Assembly: GCA_004154925.1 (NCBI GenBank)
Contig: QJNS01000315.1
Coordinates: 842-64,841, forward strand
Source: Monosporascus cannonballus
Taxonomy: Eukaryota; Ascomycota; Sordariomycetes; Xylariales
Length of the DNA stretch: 64,000 bases
Direction: 5' to 3'
Shown: positions 22,787 through 33,365 of the stretch, in pieces
Layout: the number at the start of each line of letters is the position of its first letter
How positions within the stretch are numbered: the stretch's first letter is position 1
Position numbers and translations under genes: made by a program
The notes under the pieces: model-generated
What the model was told of the DNA's origin: nothing
The model's input: the letters and a program-made list of their open reading frames with translations, nothing else
Databases searched by the model: none

Positions 22787-23125
22787 TCACCCATCCATCC
22801 CCGACCCCTTGGGGCGCCGGGCCTGCTCCTCCTCGTAACTGGCAGCCCTCTTCTCTGCCCACTTCAGCGCGAGCTCTGTAACCACAAACAGCGCAGGTCA
22901 GAACACGGCAGCCCTTACCATGGCCCTCCAAACGGCGGGGAGAGGGGTGCTGAATATCCTCCGTTCCACCTGGGTATGCCATGCCAGTTCCAGGGCGAAG
23001 CTGCCGACCCAGATCAGCGGCAGGCGTTCCTTGCCGGTGGTTTTGTAGATGCGAGGGGCTAGCCTCTCCAGTGTCGTCCTTGGTGGCTGAGGGTTCTGTG
23101 GTTACGCTGTGCTTGGGGCAGACAT
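22787..23125 (-). pseudogene. Small two-helix membrane protein gene interrupted by two in-frame stops
   Basis: One continuous frame of 112 codons on the minus strand, from ATG 23125 to TGA 22789-22787, is broken by TAA at codon 8 (23104-23102) and TGA at codon 76 (22900-22898). Between and after the stops the translation is strongly protein-like: PPRTTLERLAPRIYKTTGKE, LPLIWVGSFALELAWHTQVE (a likely membrane segment), STPLPAVWRAMVRAAVF, then a second hydrophobic stretch PALFVVTELALKWAEKRA and a hydrophilic tail YEEEQARRPKGSGMDG. I do not recognise the family. A 42-45 nt intron (GTAAGG at about 22922 to an AG at about 22877) could remove the second stop, but it would need an AGAG acceptor rather than the nearer CAG and does not explain the first stop. 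A missing upstream exon could explain the first. Reading it as a pseudogene is the simplest account. Confidence 0.5.
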
Positions 23126-23702
23126 AGGGGGGCTGAGGAGCGGAAGAAGATGATGGTGGCTACATCCTGAGTACTGGTAAGAAGGAAGATATTTTAACTT
23201 TATCTCTTCCAAATATCGCGTTGTAGGTACCCGGATGCGTTCAAGAACAGGGACAAAGTATTGGTAGATAAGCACTGAGAAGTTCCCCACGCTCGATTTT
23301 AGTAGCTCGTTTTTATATCCGTAGCCGTATGATCTCGTGAACAAACCATGCAGTCGTAAACTAGCCACCTAGAGCAAACATCATAAGGAAACGAAGATAA
23401 AAGAGCAAATTTCGACTAGCTACCACATTAAAGCTGTTACAAAACTAGTATTCCATCCTTTCATACGAGAAATCCATGCTTTTGAAATGAAAGTCAAGAA
23501 GCGACTTGATATACCGGCTGCGAACACTGATTAAGGAGTACTAGACCTTAGAAACGACACACCGTTCCCCAAGGTTCAATAGCAGAAAGAGAAAAACATT
23601 TTGTTGGTGTTCTTTCGATCCCAGCGCCAACGCAGTCCGAGAGGAGCCCATCATAGAGTTTTGTCTCTCTCGACACCCAAAATTCCCAGAGTGCTGCATG
23701 CA
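23126..23702. other. Intergenic stretch between the small broken gene and the cytochrome b561 gene
   Basis: Contains frames at 23102-23368 and 23548-23889 on the minus strand with no domain. Probably the 3' flank of the b561 gene and the upstream flank of the small membrane-protein gene. Confidence 0.5.
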
Positions 23703-24631
23703 TTAGAGTCCTAATTTGTGCTTCTTGATGCGCGGGTAGACTCCGACGATGAGCAGTACAGAAATGACAATCATCGCCCACATCCTCAGACCCAAGACGC
23801 CGAGATTGTAATCTGTCTGCGTGGCGGCAGTGATTGTCGCTGCGTAGAGCAAGAGGAGGCCATAGCCGCTGATCCGGTGGTACTTCCATATCTTCTTGGC
23901 ATTGGCCTCACTACCGTACAGCTGGGGCGTCGCATACATCGTGAAGCCGACAAGGGCCTGGATAATCTGCCAAATCGAGGCGGTCACGCCCAAGTACGCG
24001 TGAACGGAGTGGAAATGGGGCATGTTGTTCTTAGACTTATTGACCTCGATGGTGACCACGCCTACAATGAAGCAAGCTAGTGCAGAAACGTTGAGGCCGG
24101 CATGTGCCTTCTGGGCGACCTGCTTCTGCGACGCCGTGTGTGTTGGCTGCAGGACTAGGATGCCCTGAATGAGAATGGCGAGGCCCAGCGATTGTGCAAG
24201 TGGGTGGACCGAGAATAGGAACAATGGTCGTCCATTCACGAAAATGGTTGCCCACACCGAGGCGACCAGAAGAATGGCCGCGGCCTCAGCGAGAACGCCG
24301 GTACCTGATGACTGTATGAGCTTTGCCATCCTCGAACCTGGGTAGAAATACAGTAGGCAATATGTGGCAAAGTGGAAGATAAGTAGTCAGTATCTCTTTA
24401 AAGGTGCATGCAATTTAGGGTCAGGCAAGAGGATCACTCGCTGTTCGGGCGTAGGCCTGCGGCGTGGTATCGCTGACAGATCATGTAGGTGGTGAACATA
24501 CCAATGATGAGGTTATTAGCCATGGGAGTCTCGTCCTGTTGAGTCGCGTCCCCTGGCCGGCCGAGGAGGGGTTCGGTTTCATCCTGGCCGGTGCCCGGAA
24601 CATGTTGGGGAATGCCCGTTGCGGATGCCAT
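23703..24631 (-). CDS. Cytochrome b561-type transmembrane protein
   Basis: Two exons, 24631-24502 and 24337-23703, joined by a 164-nt intron (GTATGT...CCCAG, phase 1); 254 residues. After a hydrophilic head (about 1-38, DETEPLLGRPGD) the protein has five to six hydrophobic helices: about 57-77, 84-106, 125-140, 154-178, 199-217 and 222-245. Four histidines at helix ends, H88 (SVHPLAQS), H122 (KAHAGLN), H155 (HSVHAYLG) and H196 (KYHRISGY), match the two-haem ligand pattern of eukaryotic cytochrome b561 proteins, which pass electrons across membranes, often from ascorbate-like donors to iron or radicals. No DOMON domain is attached. The basic tail RIKKHKLGL faces one side. The upstream ATG is supported because splicing puts GSRMAKL in frame with the rest; the internal Met 47 could be an alternative start. 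Substrate and membrane are not determined. Confidence 0.82.
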
Positions 24632-25943
24632 TCTTCAAACTGAACTTTGCCAAGAACAGAGGATTGTTATTCGAGGTTGCTGCAAAAAGTGGTCGTTACA
24701 AGAAGTGAGTCGGAGAGAAGAGAAGATACAGCTGCAAGTGGAAAGGTTGAGGATGCCTAAGGCAGCTGTATCTGCAGCACCAGATGCATCAACTATAGTT
24801 GTGCTCGTCCTGCCTGACGTATATGAAAGCTCTCACTGCATGTGCGTGGTTGCGCCTCATCAATGACGAACATGACCGGAGCTTTTGGCTAGCTAGTTTG
24901 GCCTATGAGAAAGCCGCTATTCCTCAGCGCGAAGGCTAACCTGAAAATAGTGCGGGATATTGTATCTATACTGTATGCTATACTGTTGCTTTTGCCATTC
25001 ACTTCATGGACACACACATACATAGTACCCGCCCAGAATCACTCCCTTGCTCAGCGTAAGCCCTCTTAAGCGTGAAGATCTTCTCGGAGTCAGATTACCC
25101 CCACGTCGCATATATCGTAACCTTGTACATGGCTTGCTTTCTGCCAAGCGAATGAGCTTGCGCATATATCCCCCTCAAGATGGCTCTACGAGCGGTAATG
25201 GCTGCAAGTGCGCTTATATCGAGCTCCTCGCGGAATCTACAGATGATGCAGATATCAGAATGCTGATGGTTTTTCGGGTCCATCGACCCGGAACCGTTGC
25301 AGCACTCGTGCCCCTGGCGCAACGTCTTGCCAAGTTCAAAATCCCAGGTTAAACGGCGTACTGTGGTAAAGACAACTTTACGGGTCGCTTCTAACTACAA
25401 TTGGCCCATTTCTATCTTCAAGTTTCCTAAGAGTCCTTGTCACATTACCTAAGCTATAAACCCCTACCCTGAGACATGGCACCCTTTCAACGACGACCTT
25501 CCTTTTCCGAACGGTTCTCGAACCGATGAAAATCTTCGTGGCCATTAGTAGCACAAGGATGATCGGATTCCCAGCTAGAGACCGAGGAAATTTCACTATA
25601 AGGGAGAGATGACCACCACCCATATCTCCAAGTCCCATGCTTACCTTGTCTAGCTGGCTTTTACATTGTCGACGGTGACATGGCTATTCGGTTGGATTCT
25701 AATCGATATCTCGGTTGGGCCTTGATCGACATCACACTTATGTCCTCCTGGGGTCTATCGTAATATCTAAGGCACAGGACTTAGAATGGGGCGACGACGA
25801 ACAGCCGAGATCGCCACCATCACCCTTGACAGAACAGCGGCATCCATCTCAACGATGGGGTACAAACAGCCTTTGAATCGCTGCCTGCTTTGGCCTGGCT
25901 AGCCGATAGCAAGAGCGACTATATTCCGCATCGTTCAGCCACT
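24632..25943. other. Intergenic stretch upstream of the subtilisin pseudogene
   Basis: About 1.3 kb. Left part should hold the b561 promoter. Frames at 25047-25352 (+) and 25378-25638 (-) have no recognisable domain or splice context. A short palindromic GGTTCTCGAACC lies near 25514. Nothing else supported. Confidence 0.5.
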
Positions 25944-28228
25944 ATGAAGCTCATTTCCAACGTTCTGTTGGCAGCTTTTCACCGTCAAAGCCAGCTCAGC
26001 GGTAACGTTTCAGGGCGATGATTTGACAGCGGAACACAGCTATAGCTTCATCATAGAACTTGAGCCTGACTCCTCTTTCAGCAAGCGAGATCACGATGTA
26101 CTAGTAGAATTCAACCGCCGGGCCAAGGGCTGACAGAGTACTCCGTCCGGCGCGAGTTCAAAGGGCCTGAATACTTTTTGTGGGTTATCCATTGGTGTTA
26201 GGAATTCCGTGGAGGTCGAGTCGCTGCGTGAGTTGCCGCAGGCCTAGAATATCTGGCCCAACCGGTTGAATACGCGACAAGTGCTGGTTGAGCTATCTAC
26301 TGCTGGTTTGGAATGGCCTGGTTCTAGTGGCTCATGTCATTGGCAAGAGTGATGCCAACACACCACTCAAGGTCTCTGGGGTCGACAAGCTTCATAAGCT
26401 CGGCCTCACAGGCAGGGGCATCAAGATTGGCATCATTGATAGCGGGATCGATTATCGTCATCGGCATTGAGTGGTGGCTTTGGAAAAGGGTTCAAAGTTA
26501 CTGGCGGCTACTACCTTGTTGGGGATGATTATACTGGCTCCAACCTACCGGTTCCAGATAGCGATCCCCTCTTTAGTTGTCTAGGTAGGGCCCATAGAAT
26601 CCATGTGGCTGGTAAGTTGTGACAAAACGTGCCGTCATCGCTTGTTATCAGTTTCTAGGCATTATTGGAGCAAGAGACCCGAAGGGAACGGGTTTTGGCC
26701 ATGTCGGGGTTGCGCCTGGCGCTACTCTATATGCCTACCGTATCTTCGGATTCACTGGATCTGTTACCGATGATGTGATGACGGAAGCCTTCCAGGGGAG
26801 CTGCACAGGAAAGCGTCGATCTTATCAGCATGTCCGTTGGTGGCGCTGCTGTCCGAGAGGTGGGTTCGCCGTACGAGCCTCTACCGGCTGCAATCCGGTA
26901 TGATGATACCATCGGGAAATGACGGCGAGAGGAGCATAGCATGCTTCGTAACCCGCCCCCGATACGTCGGTTATTTCAGTCGGGCTCCACCAGCAATACT
27001 AATTTCGCAATCATGTATCGTGCTGTTGATTCTACAGGAGCGACTATCGAGCGTGCCCGTATCGTTCCAGTCGACGATCCGGCGCCTTTCCATGTCTTCA
27101 ATGTTCCTTGGCGACGAGCAATGCTGTACAGAGTCTTACTCGAACTACGCCACAGCGTATTTTGAAGACAAGGAACACGCTATTGTTCTATTGAGCAGTA
27201 ACTCCGCCTGCCTCGCCTCCCTTTTAGTTACTCGCTGCCCTGAACTGGATTCAACAAGGCCTGGCTATAAATCTCCGAAGACGCAGATGTGGGGCTTTAC
27301 CCCTAGCGCTACTAATAGCTATGATGTCGTCCGCATCAAAAGGGGTCAAGCAGACAAGATGAACCCTGGCATCGCTGAGCAAGGTTACAACTATACCTTG
27401 ACGGTCAAGGATAAGACCGATTTCTCCATGGACCAGTTAACTGCTAGCACCACCAGTTATTATTCGACACTTAGGCTGGCGATGGAGATGTCTATGAAGC
27501 CCCAGCTTACCGCTCCCGGAGGCACGATCCTGAATACTTGGTCCACGTCTGATGTTAAGGGTTATGCCGTCATTTCAGGGACGTTAATGGCTTACCTACA
27601 CGATGCTTGTGTTTATGCACTCCTTAAACAGAGCAATCACAAGCTCACGTTGGAGAACATACAGCGGCGATTGCAAGCAACTGCTACCCCTTTGGCGCAG
27701 TAGGTAGAGGGCGCTATCTTGACTTCAACTGCCCAGCAAGGTTCTGGTCTGATCAACGCGTACAAAGCGTTAACCTACGACATATCAATTTCACCTAAGC
27801 AGATCAGTTTGAGGGACTCAGCAGCGCCAGCGGTCCAAACTATCGCCATTGAGAACAAGTCACTCCCGCCTCGGGTGTCTACAAACTAGACCATAAAGGC
27901 GCGACCGAGATCGACGGACTCCCTCATGTGATTGACGGGCAGGACGGTTATAAATGGAATTGGGAATTGATAAACAACCCTTTCTACACATCTGGTCAAA
28001 ATTTTCTCCAATACGATCCTTGTCTTCCCGTTCCGCAAGGTGAATATCACACCACCCGCGGGTCTTGAGCCACCACAGCTACCTATATACGGCGGTTACA
28101 TCATGGCCAAGGATCAACTCCATGAGGAGTACGTAATCCCATACGTTGGCATTCCCTACCGGGTCCCCGTCAGAGCCCTGAGGCCTGGTTTTATTAAACG
28201 GACGAGAAGGTGTATGAGAGCTAGTTGA
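25944..28228 (+). pseudogene. Secreted subtilisin-like (S8) serine protease pseudogene
   Basis: Starting with a signal-peptide-like MKLISNVLLAAF, the plus strand encodes pieces of a complete fungal subtilase in shifting frames. These are an inhibitor-I9-like propeptide (SFIIELEPDSSFSKRDHDVL; NSVEVESLRELPQ), the catalytic Asp region (GIKIGIIDSGIDYRH, about 26422-26466), GGFGKGFKVTGGYYLVGDDY, a decayed His region (AHRIHVAG for HGTHVAG, about 26589), GVAPGATLYAYRIFGF, VDLISMSVGGAAV, STSNTNFAIMYRAVDSTGA, and the Ser region near 27577-27600 reading GTLMAYL for GTSMATP, so the nucleophile Ser is Leu. C-terminal fragments continue (AQQGSGLINAYKALTYDISI; PPAGLEPPQLPIYGGY) to about 28228. A recognisable intron with a GTAAGT donor after GTGGCTG at about 26610-26657 is still present. 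Several in-frame stops and frameshifts occur, as at 26150, 26244 and 26470. The pieces are described separately only; the gene is not functional. Confidence 0.88.
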
Positions 28229-29049
28229 GTCCGATTGCTAGAGTGAATATTTCAGACCCCGGATACCCCAATCCCCTGCTGGCGTTAAACGCGCGAGGAC
28301 GCCGAGTAGCGAGTTGAGAATATATATTTTGCATGGTGTACAGACGATGAAATATAGTCGGCGGTAAAGAGACATTTTGCACAAAGGATCGAGATCCGAT
28401 CCTCGACGAGCTCGCTACAGCGAAGCTTCATGCTCCCCAGCCAAAAGCGCTTTGCATTCCGGTTAGGGGTAAATCGAAGCAAAGGCCATGGCTGCGGACG
28501 ACGCAACTGCGTCTTGATAAAGAGTCATCAAGGAGTAACTGATATCTTTCATCGTACTCACTCACTTCCCCCCATAGTAAAGACATGTCTCCACTCTGGG
28601 GGTTCCCAATGGGAAAATAGCCAGCGTTGGACCCCCGCAAGATCTGCATAGCAAAGGCCTATAGAGCACGCGTATATATGGACTATATACCTTCTTTATC
28701 GTGTTGCTGTGGTTCCGTAGGCACCCGGAGGCTACGATGCGTCGAGCAATGGGGCACCCGTCAGCCAGTTCGGTCTTGCAGACAAGTGAAGTGCACGCAG
28801 CGATTTCGCAATCTCCATATATATTGGTCGTTGATTACCTAGCCTTAGCCCTTTCGGGCCTTGGATCTCCAGGGAGTTAGGTAACACCTTCCCTAACCCT
28901 AGTGCTCAAACCCCGCTTGGCTGGTCCGTTTATCGGGTACGTATATACATATATCTATTAGCGGCATTATCGTCTTTTGACCCAGGCACGCCCTACCCAA
29001 GGCTCTAGATCATTGCGAATAAGCTGGCCTAACCGTTAAGAAACACACC
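28229..29049. other. Intergenic stretch upstream of the allantoicase gene
   Basis: About 0.8 kb with short random frames only (28285-28506 -, 28428-28651 both strands). The right side should contain the allantoicase promoter. I did not find a convincing paired GATA-factor site cluster, although nitrogen control would be expected for this enzyme. Confidence 0.45.
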
Positions 29050-30213
29050 ATGACTGAGGATATTGAGTATAAGTTAGAGCCCGTGAAGGCGACTCGCATC
29101 CCCTCCGAGGACATTGACAAGACGTTTCGATCCAGCTCCATCGGTAAGTGAGTAAGAAAACGGTGTAATGTTCACAACGAAGCCGGGCTTGTGATTTCTA
29201 GAGCATGGCAGACTGATCCGGATTAAACAACAGACTTAATATCTGGAAGCTTGGGCGGCAAAGTCTTGGGGTTTTCGGACGAATGGTTCGCGGAGGCCAA
29301 CAATCTGTTGACCCCCACGCCCCCTATAAGACAGCCGGGCAAAATGGTCTATACGGGGGCCTGGTACGACGGCTGGGAGACGAGGAGACACAACCCGGAG
29401 CCGTTCGACTGGGTCGTCATAAGGCTCGGTGTTGCATCCGGAACCGTAGTGGGTGTCGAGGTCGACACAGCATTCTTCTCCGGCAACCACGCCCCGGCCA
29501 TCTCGGTCGAGGGATGCTTCAGCCAGGACGACGATGAGGTCCTATCCTGGAGGGGGGGGAAGGGCAAGTGGGAGCCGATCCTGGGCATCCAGGAATGCGG
29601 CCCGACCCAGAGATTCGGCTGGAAGCTCGACGAACCTACGGGCAAACAATACACGCACGTGAGACTCAACATGTACCCCGACGGGGGCATCGCGCGGTTC
29701 CGGCTATTCGGGCACGTGGTGCCGGTGTTCCCCGAGGACACGGAGGCCATCTTCGACCTGGGCGCGGCGCAGAACGGCGCTGTGGCCATCTCCTGCAGCG
29801 ACCAGCATTTCGGGACGAAGGATAACATTATCCTGCCGGGTCGCGGGAAGGACATGGGAGACGGCTGGGAGACGGCGCGATCCCGGACCAAGGGACACGT
29901 CGACTGGGCGATCATCCGACTCGGTGCACCGGCGCTCGTCCAGAGCCTCGTGGTCGACACGGCATACTTCAGGGGCAACTTCCCCCAGAAGACGAAAATC
30001 GACGCCATCGAGTGGAAGGGGGAGGGCGAGCCGGCGGCAGATGCGGAGGGATGGGTCGAGGTCCTAGAGCCCAACAAGTGCGGGCCTGACCAAGAGCACA
30101 GCTTTCCATGCTCTATCAAGGATAGGCCTTTCACTCATGTCAAACTCAGCATCATCCCAGACGGTGGTGTTAAGCGGCTCCGTGTCCTGGCTAAGAGAGC
30201 TGTCCGAGGCTAG
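29050..30213 (+). CDS. Allantoicase (allantoate amidinohydrolase, ureide pathway)
   Basis: Two exons, 29050-29143 and 29234-30213 (GTAAGT donor, CAG acceptor, phase 1); 357 residues, the usual fungal length. Allantoicase hydrolyses allantoate to ureidoglycolate and urea in purine breakdown. Two homologous jelly-roll-like repeats are visible. The first runs about 33-190 (GFSDEWFAEANNLL, YDGWETRRHNPEPFDWVVIRLG, VEVDTAFFSGNHAP, THVRLNMYPDGGIARFRLFG). The second runs about 205-355 (DMGDGWETARSRTKGHVDWAIIRLG, VVDTAYFRGNFPQ, THVKLSIIPDGGVKRLRVL). The paired GWET, FFSGN/YFRGN and PDGG motifs are the family hallmark. The first exon supplies MTEDIEYKLEPVKATRIPS, and splicing restores SSIDLISGSLGGKV. 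Yeast DAL2 and Neurospora alc are known equivalents. No other purine-degradation gene is nearby. Confidence 0.95.
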
Positions 30214-30711
30214 ATCATTGCTGGTGAATGTACCTACTTTGCCTTTTCGGTACTTTAGTAGAAAGAAAGGAAATTGAAATAGAGTTTTCAATATTTTCTA
30301 TAGGATGTGTGCATATCGCGAAGAACACGAGTCCCCCCTTTCGTGGACTGTATGTAGTATGATGAGGCGCTTATAATAAGTACCTACTGTAGACACTTGG
30401 TGCTTGCATTGCCCGCACCATTTAACTTCAGTAGCAGGCCTATGCACAGACCAGTTAGTTCAGTGAACGCTATCGGTTGTACTTATCAGTCTTGGCGCAT
30501 TACCGTCATCCCCTTAAAGTTGAATTGTTGCAAGATATCAAGTACCTATTGACCCGTAGTGATCGAAATACAGTTTCCCAAGATATTATTACATACTTGA
30601 CTTAACGTCACCCCTAGCAGACCAACAACCCGAACTTCAAGGCTCAAGCGACTAATAACTAAATCCCATATGACGTGACCGGCAATTGTGAAGAAAAGCC
30701 CATATGCGCTC
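30214..30711. promoter_or_regulatory. Intergenic region between allantoicase and the ankyrin-DIL gene
   Basis: Two tandem plus-strand genes are separated by about 0.5 kb. TACCTA occurs at 30231-30236 and 30381-30386. A short minus-strand frame (30546-30746) is not credible. Contains the terminator of one gene and the promoter of the next. Confidence 0.5.
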
Positions 30712-33365
30712 ATGGTCCCTGACCATGCAACCATGGATCTTGCCATCTCAGACAGTGGGGGTTTCGGCGCCGAGGAGCAGCAACAGGCAGAGAAGCCTCG
30801 CGAGCTTCCAGCCGATCTCCCAACATCCCTAGACGATCGCAGAAGAATGCCCCTCGAGCTTCCTCCGGAGACCGAATTCTACGATGGCTGGCAAGGTCTG
30901 TGGCCTATCACCATCCCGTGTCTTGGCCCTTGTCTCGAACCTATCGAACCTGATGCTGAGCCGCCTATTCCAACAGGACAGTCCCAGTTCTTGACCACTC
31001 CTGTGGTCGCGAAGCCCCTCGCCCTCGATAACTTGACCCTTGACGATCCCAAGTACGACGAGGATTTGACTAGGGGAATACAGGATAGCGACACGCGATT
31101 GATGGAAATGCTCGCGGCCCAGGCGCAACACCATGGAAGATCCTCTCACGACGAGGATGCTATCGCCGCAGATGAGAAACTCTCCGAAGACGAAAAGAAG
31201 TCCATGCTACAGAAGGCTCTGATCATGGCCGCAAGCAACGGTGACCTCCAACACCTCAAGAGAATCCTCGAGGGCAAGGCGAGAGCTTTTATCGATGTCA
31301 ATGCGCAGGACGAGGACGGCACGCCCCCGCTGGTCTACGCAAGCTGCTTTGTTAGTCCGGGTGCTGAACTGTACCGATAGTAGTAGTATAGCTGACCCAA
31401 GCCAGGGCCATGAGAACATAGTGCAAGCGTTGGTGGATGCTGGCGCTGATGTGGACAAGCAGGACCGGAACAACTGGAGTGCCCTGATGTGGGCGATGAC
31501 TAACAGGCATAAAGGCATTGCCAAGATCCTGCTCGATAATGGAGCCTCCCCCGAAGCCAAAACGTCGTCGGGCAGGACGGCCTTCGATTTCGTGCCCCCT
31601 GATAGCGACATGTCTTTCTATCTTCACGATAACGGTTACAATATCGGCAACGCCGGTGTTACCGACGACTTCTACAGTCCCGGGTTCTCGCAAGACAGGT
31701 TCGAGGAAGAAATGGCCGAGAACGAGGTCCGCCGGCGAATGATGATGGAGAGTGCCAGGGACCTCGAAGTCGATTTGGGAAACATGGGCATTGATGACCA
31801 GCCCGAGGTAAGTTGCCCTAAATACAGATTCAGCGTTCGTCTATGGTTCCTGACATGGGCAGCCCATGGACGACTTTGACGACCAACAAGAGTTTGACTG
31901 GACGCGCTGCCTCCATGACCAGATGTTCGTCTTCCAAGAAAGCGACCTTGACAGGATATTAGATATCGTCATTACGAATATGCAACCACAGCGGTCGCCC
32001 TCTCAAAAGCCCGTTCCGGCCAACATGATCTTCTTAAGCGCTCGATATGCCCACTACCATGCTAGCCAGGATTTGCTCTCAAAGCTGCTCGTCACGGCTC
32101 ACGGTAAAATCAACGATGTTGTCGAGAAACACCAATGGGATATGACCATTTTAGCGTTTTGGATGTCAAATGCCACTCTATTGCTCCATTATCTGAAGAA
32201 GGACGTGGGCTTGGTCGGAGCGACAACTGAGTTTCAAGCACAACTAGCCGAGCTGGTTAACGAAATATTCATCCTTATCGTCAGAGACGCGGAGAGACGC
32301 TTAGACAAGGCGTTGGACTCTGCCATGCTGGAACACGAGACTATTCCCGGGCTCGAAGACATCACATTCCAAAACGAATGGAAATTATTCAAGCGGAAAA
32401 AGGGGGTAAAAGAAGAGCCACTGGAGAAGCGGTTCCGACCTCCGTCTCCCAAACAGCGCGCAAAGCCCGCCCCTCGCAACGTAACCTCACTCCTCTCCTC
32501 TACACTGTTCGTACTCGACCTGTACGACATCCACTCAGTCATCTCATCACAAATTATATCACAATTACTCTACTGGCTTGGAGCCGAGCTCTTTAACAGG
32601 ATTATGAATAATCGGAAATACTTAGCAAGGACGAAGGCGATGCAGATACGCATGAACGTGTCTGTTCTGGAAGAATGGGCGAGAACGAATAACCGCAAAC
32701 CAGAGCATTACGAGTATGGCGAGACAAGTGCGACCGGCGAGACGACGGTGGAAGCCGCCCGAAGGCATTTGGCCCCAGTGATCCAGCTCCTCCAGTGGTT
32801 ACAGTGCTTCTCTTCGCTCGACCCAGACGACCTAGAGGCATTAGTCGGGACCCTCCAGCAGCTCAAGCGTTTGAGCCCCCAGCAACTGATATATGCCGCA
32901 AAGAACTACAGGCTGGAAGTTGGAGAGAAAGGACTGCCGAAGAGCGCTCTGAAGTACCTCGATGCGATCCAAAAAGAAGCGGCGTTGAGGAGAGACCGGA
33001 GGAGGACAATGCCGCCAATGTCGTCAGACAGCGCGCCATCCACACCGATTAGAAGCACGCACGATTTCCACACCGCAGAGACGCCGGGAAGCGTGCAGGG
33101 AACGCCTAATCCGAACCTGGACGACGACGACATACCCGAGGGTCTCAACCTGGACCCGGCGATGATGCTCCCTTTCTCGCTGCCCTCGGTCACGGACATG
33201 CTCGTGTCGTACGGCGCCGGGTTCGGCGGCGTCAACAGGGAGCGGGAGAAGAAGTACATCCCCAACATCCCCGCCGAGTTCCTAGAGAAGCTCGAGGTGG
33301 GCGGGAGCTCGTACGGCAGGCCGCTGTGGGGGGAGAAGGACTGGGAGAACGAGGAAGTCTCTTAA
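30712..33365 (+). CDS. Ankyrin-repeat and DIL (dilute) domain protein
   Basis: Three exons, 30712-31350, 31406-31807 and 31863-33365, all phase 0; 847 residues. An N-terminal low-complexity region (LPPETEFYDGW) leads to an acidic linker, then ankyrin repeats starting near residue 180 (LMAASNGDLQHLKRILEGKA, DEDGTPPLVYASCFGHENIV, ALVDAGADVDKQDRNNWSAL, KILLDNGASPEAKTSSGRTA), which span the first intron. The third exon carries a DIL domain: ILAFWMSNATLLLHYLKKD and DLYDIHSVISSQIISQLLYWLGAELFNRI. It resembles the cargo-binding tail of class V myosins but without a motor. Fungal proteins with this pairing are known only by domain; a role in vesicle or cytoskeletal tethering is inference. A Thr/Ser/Pro-rich linker and a C-terminal IPAEFLEKL complete it. 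ATG 30733 (MDLAISDSGG), with a stronger Kozak context, could be the true start instead of 30712. Confidence 0.9.

Noticed and set aside
29349..30134. 261-residue minus-strand frame
   Set aside because: Antisense of allantoicase, no motif, composition of a reverse-complement frame.
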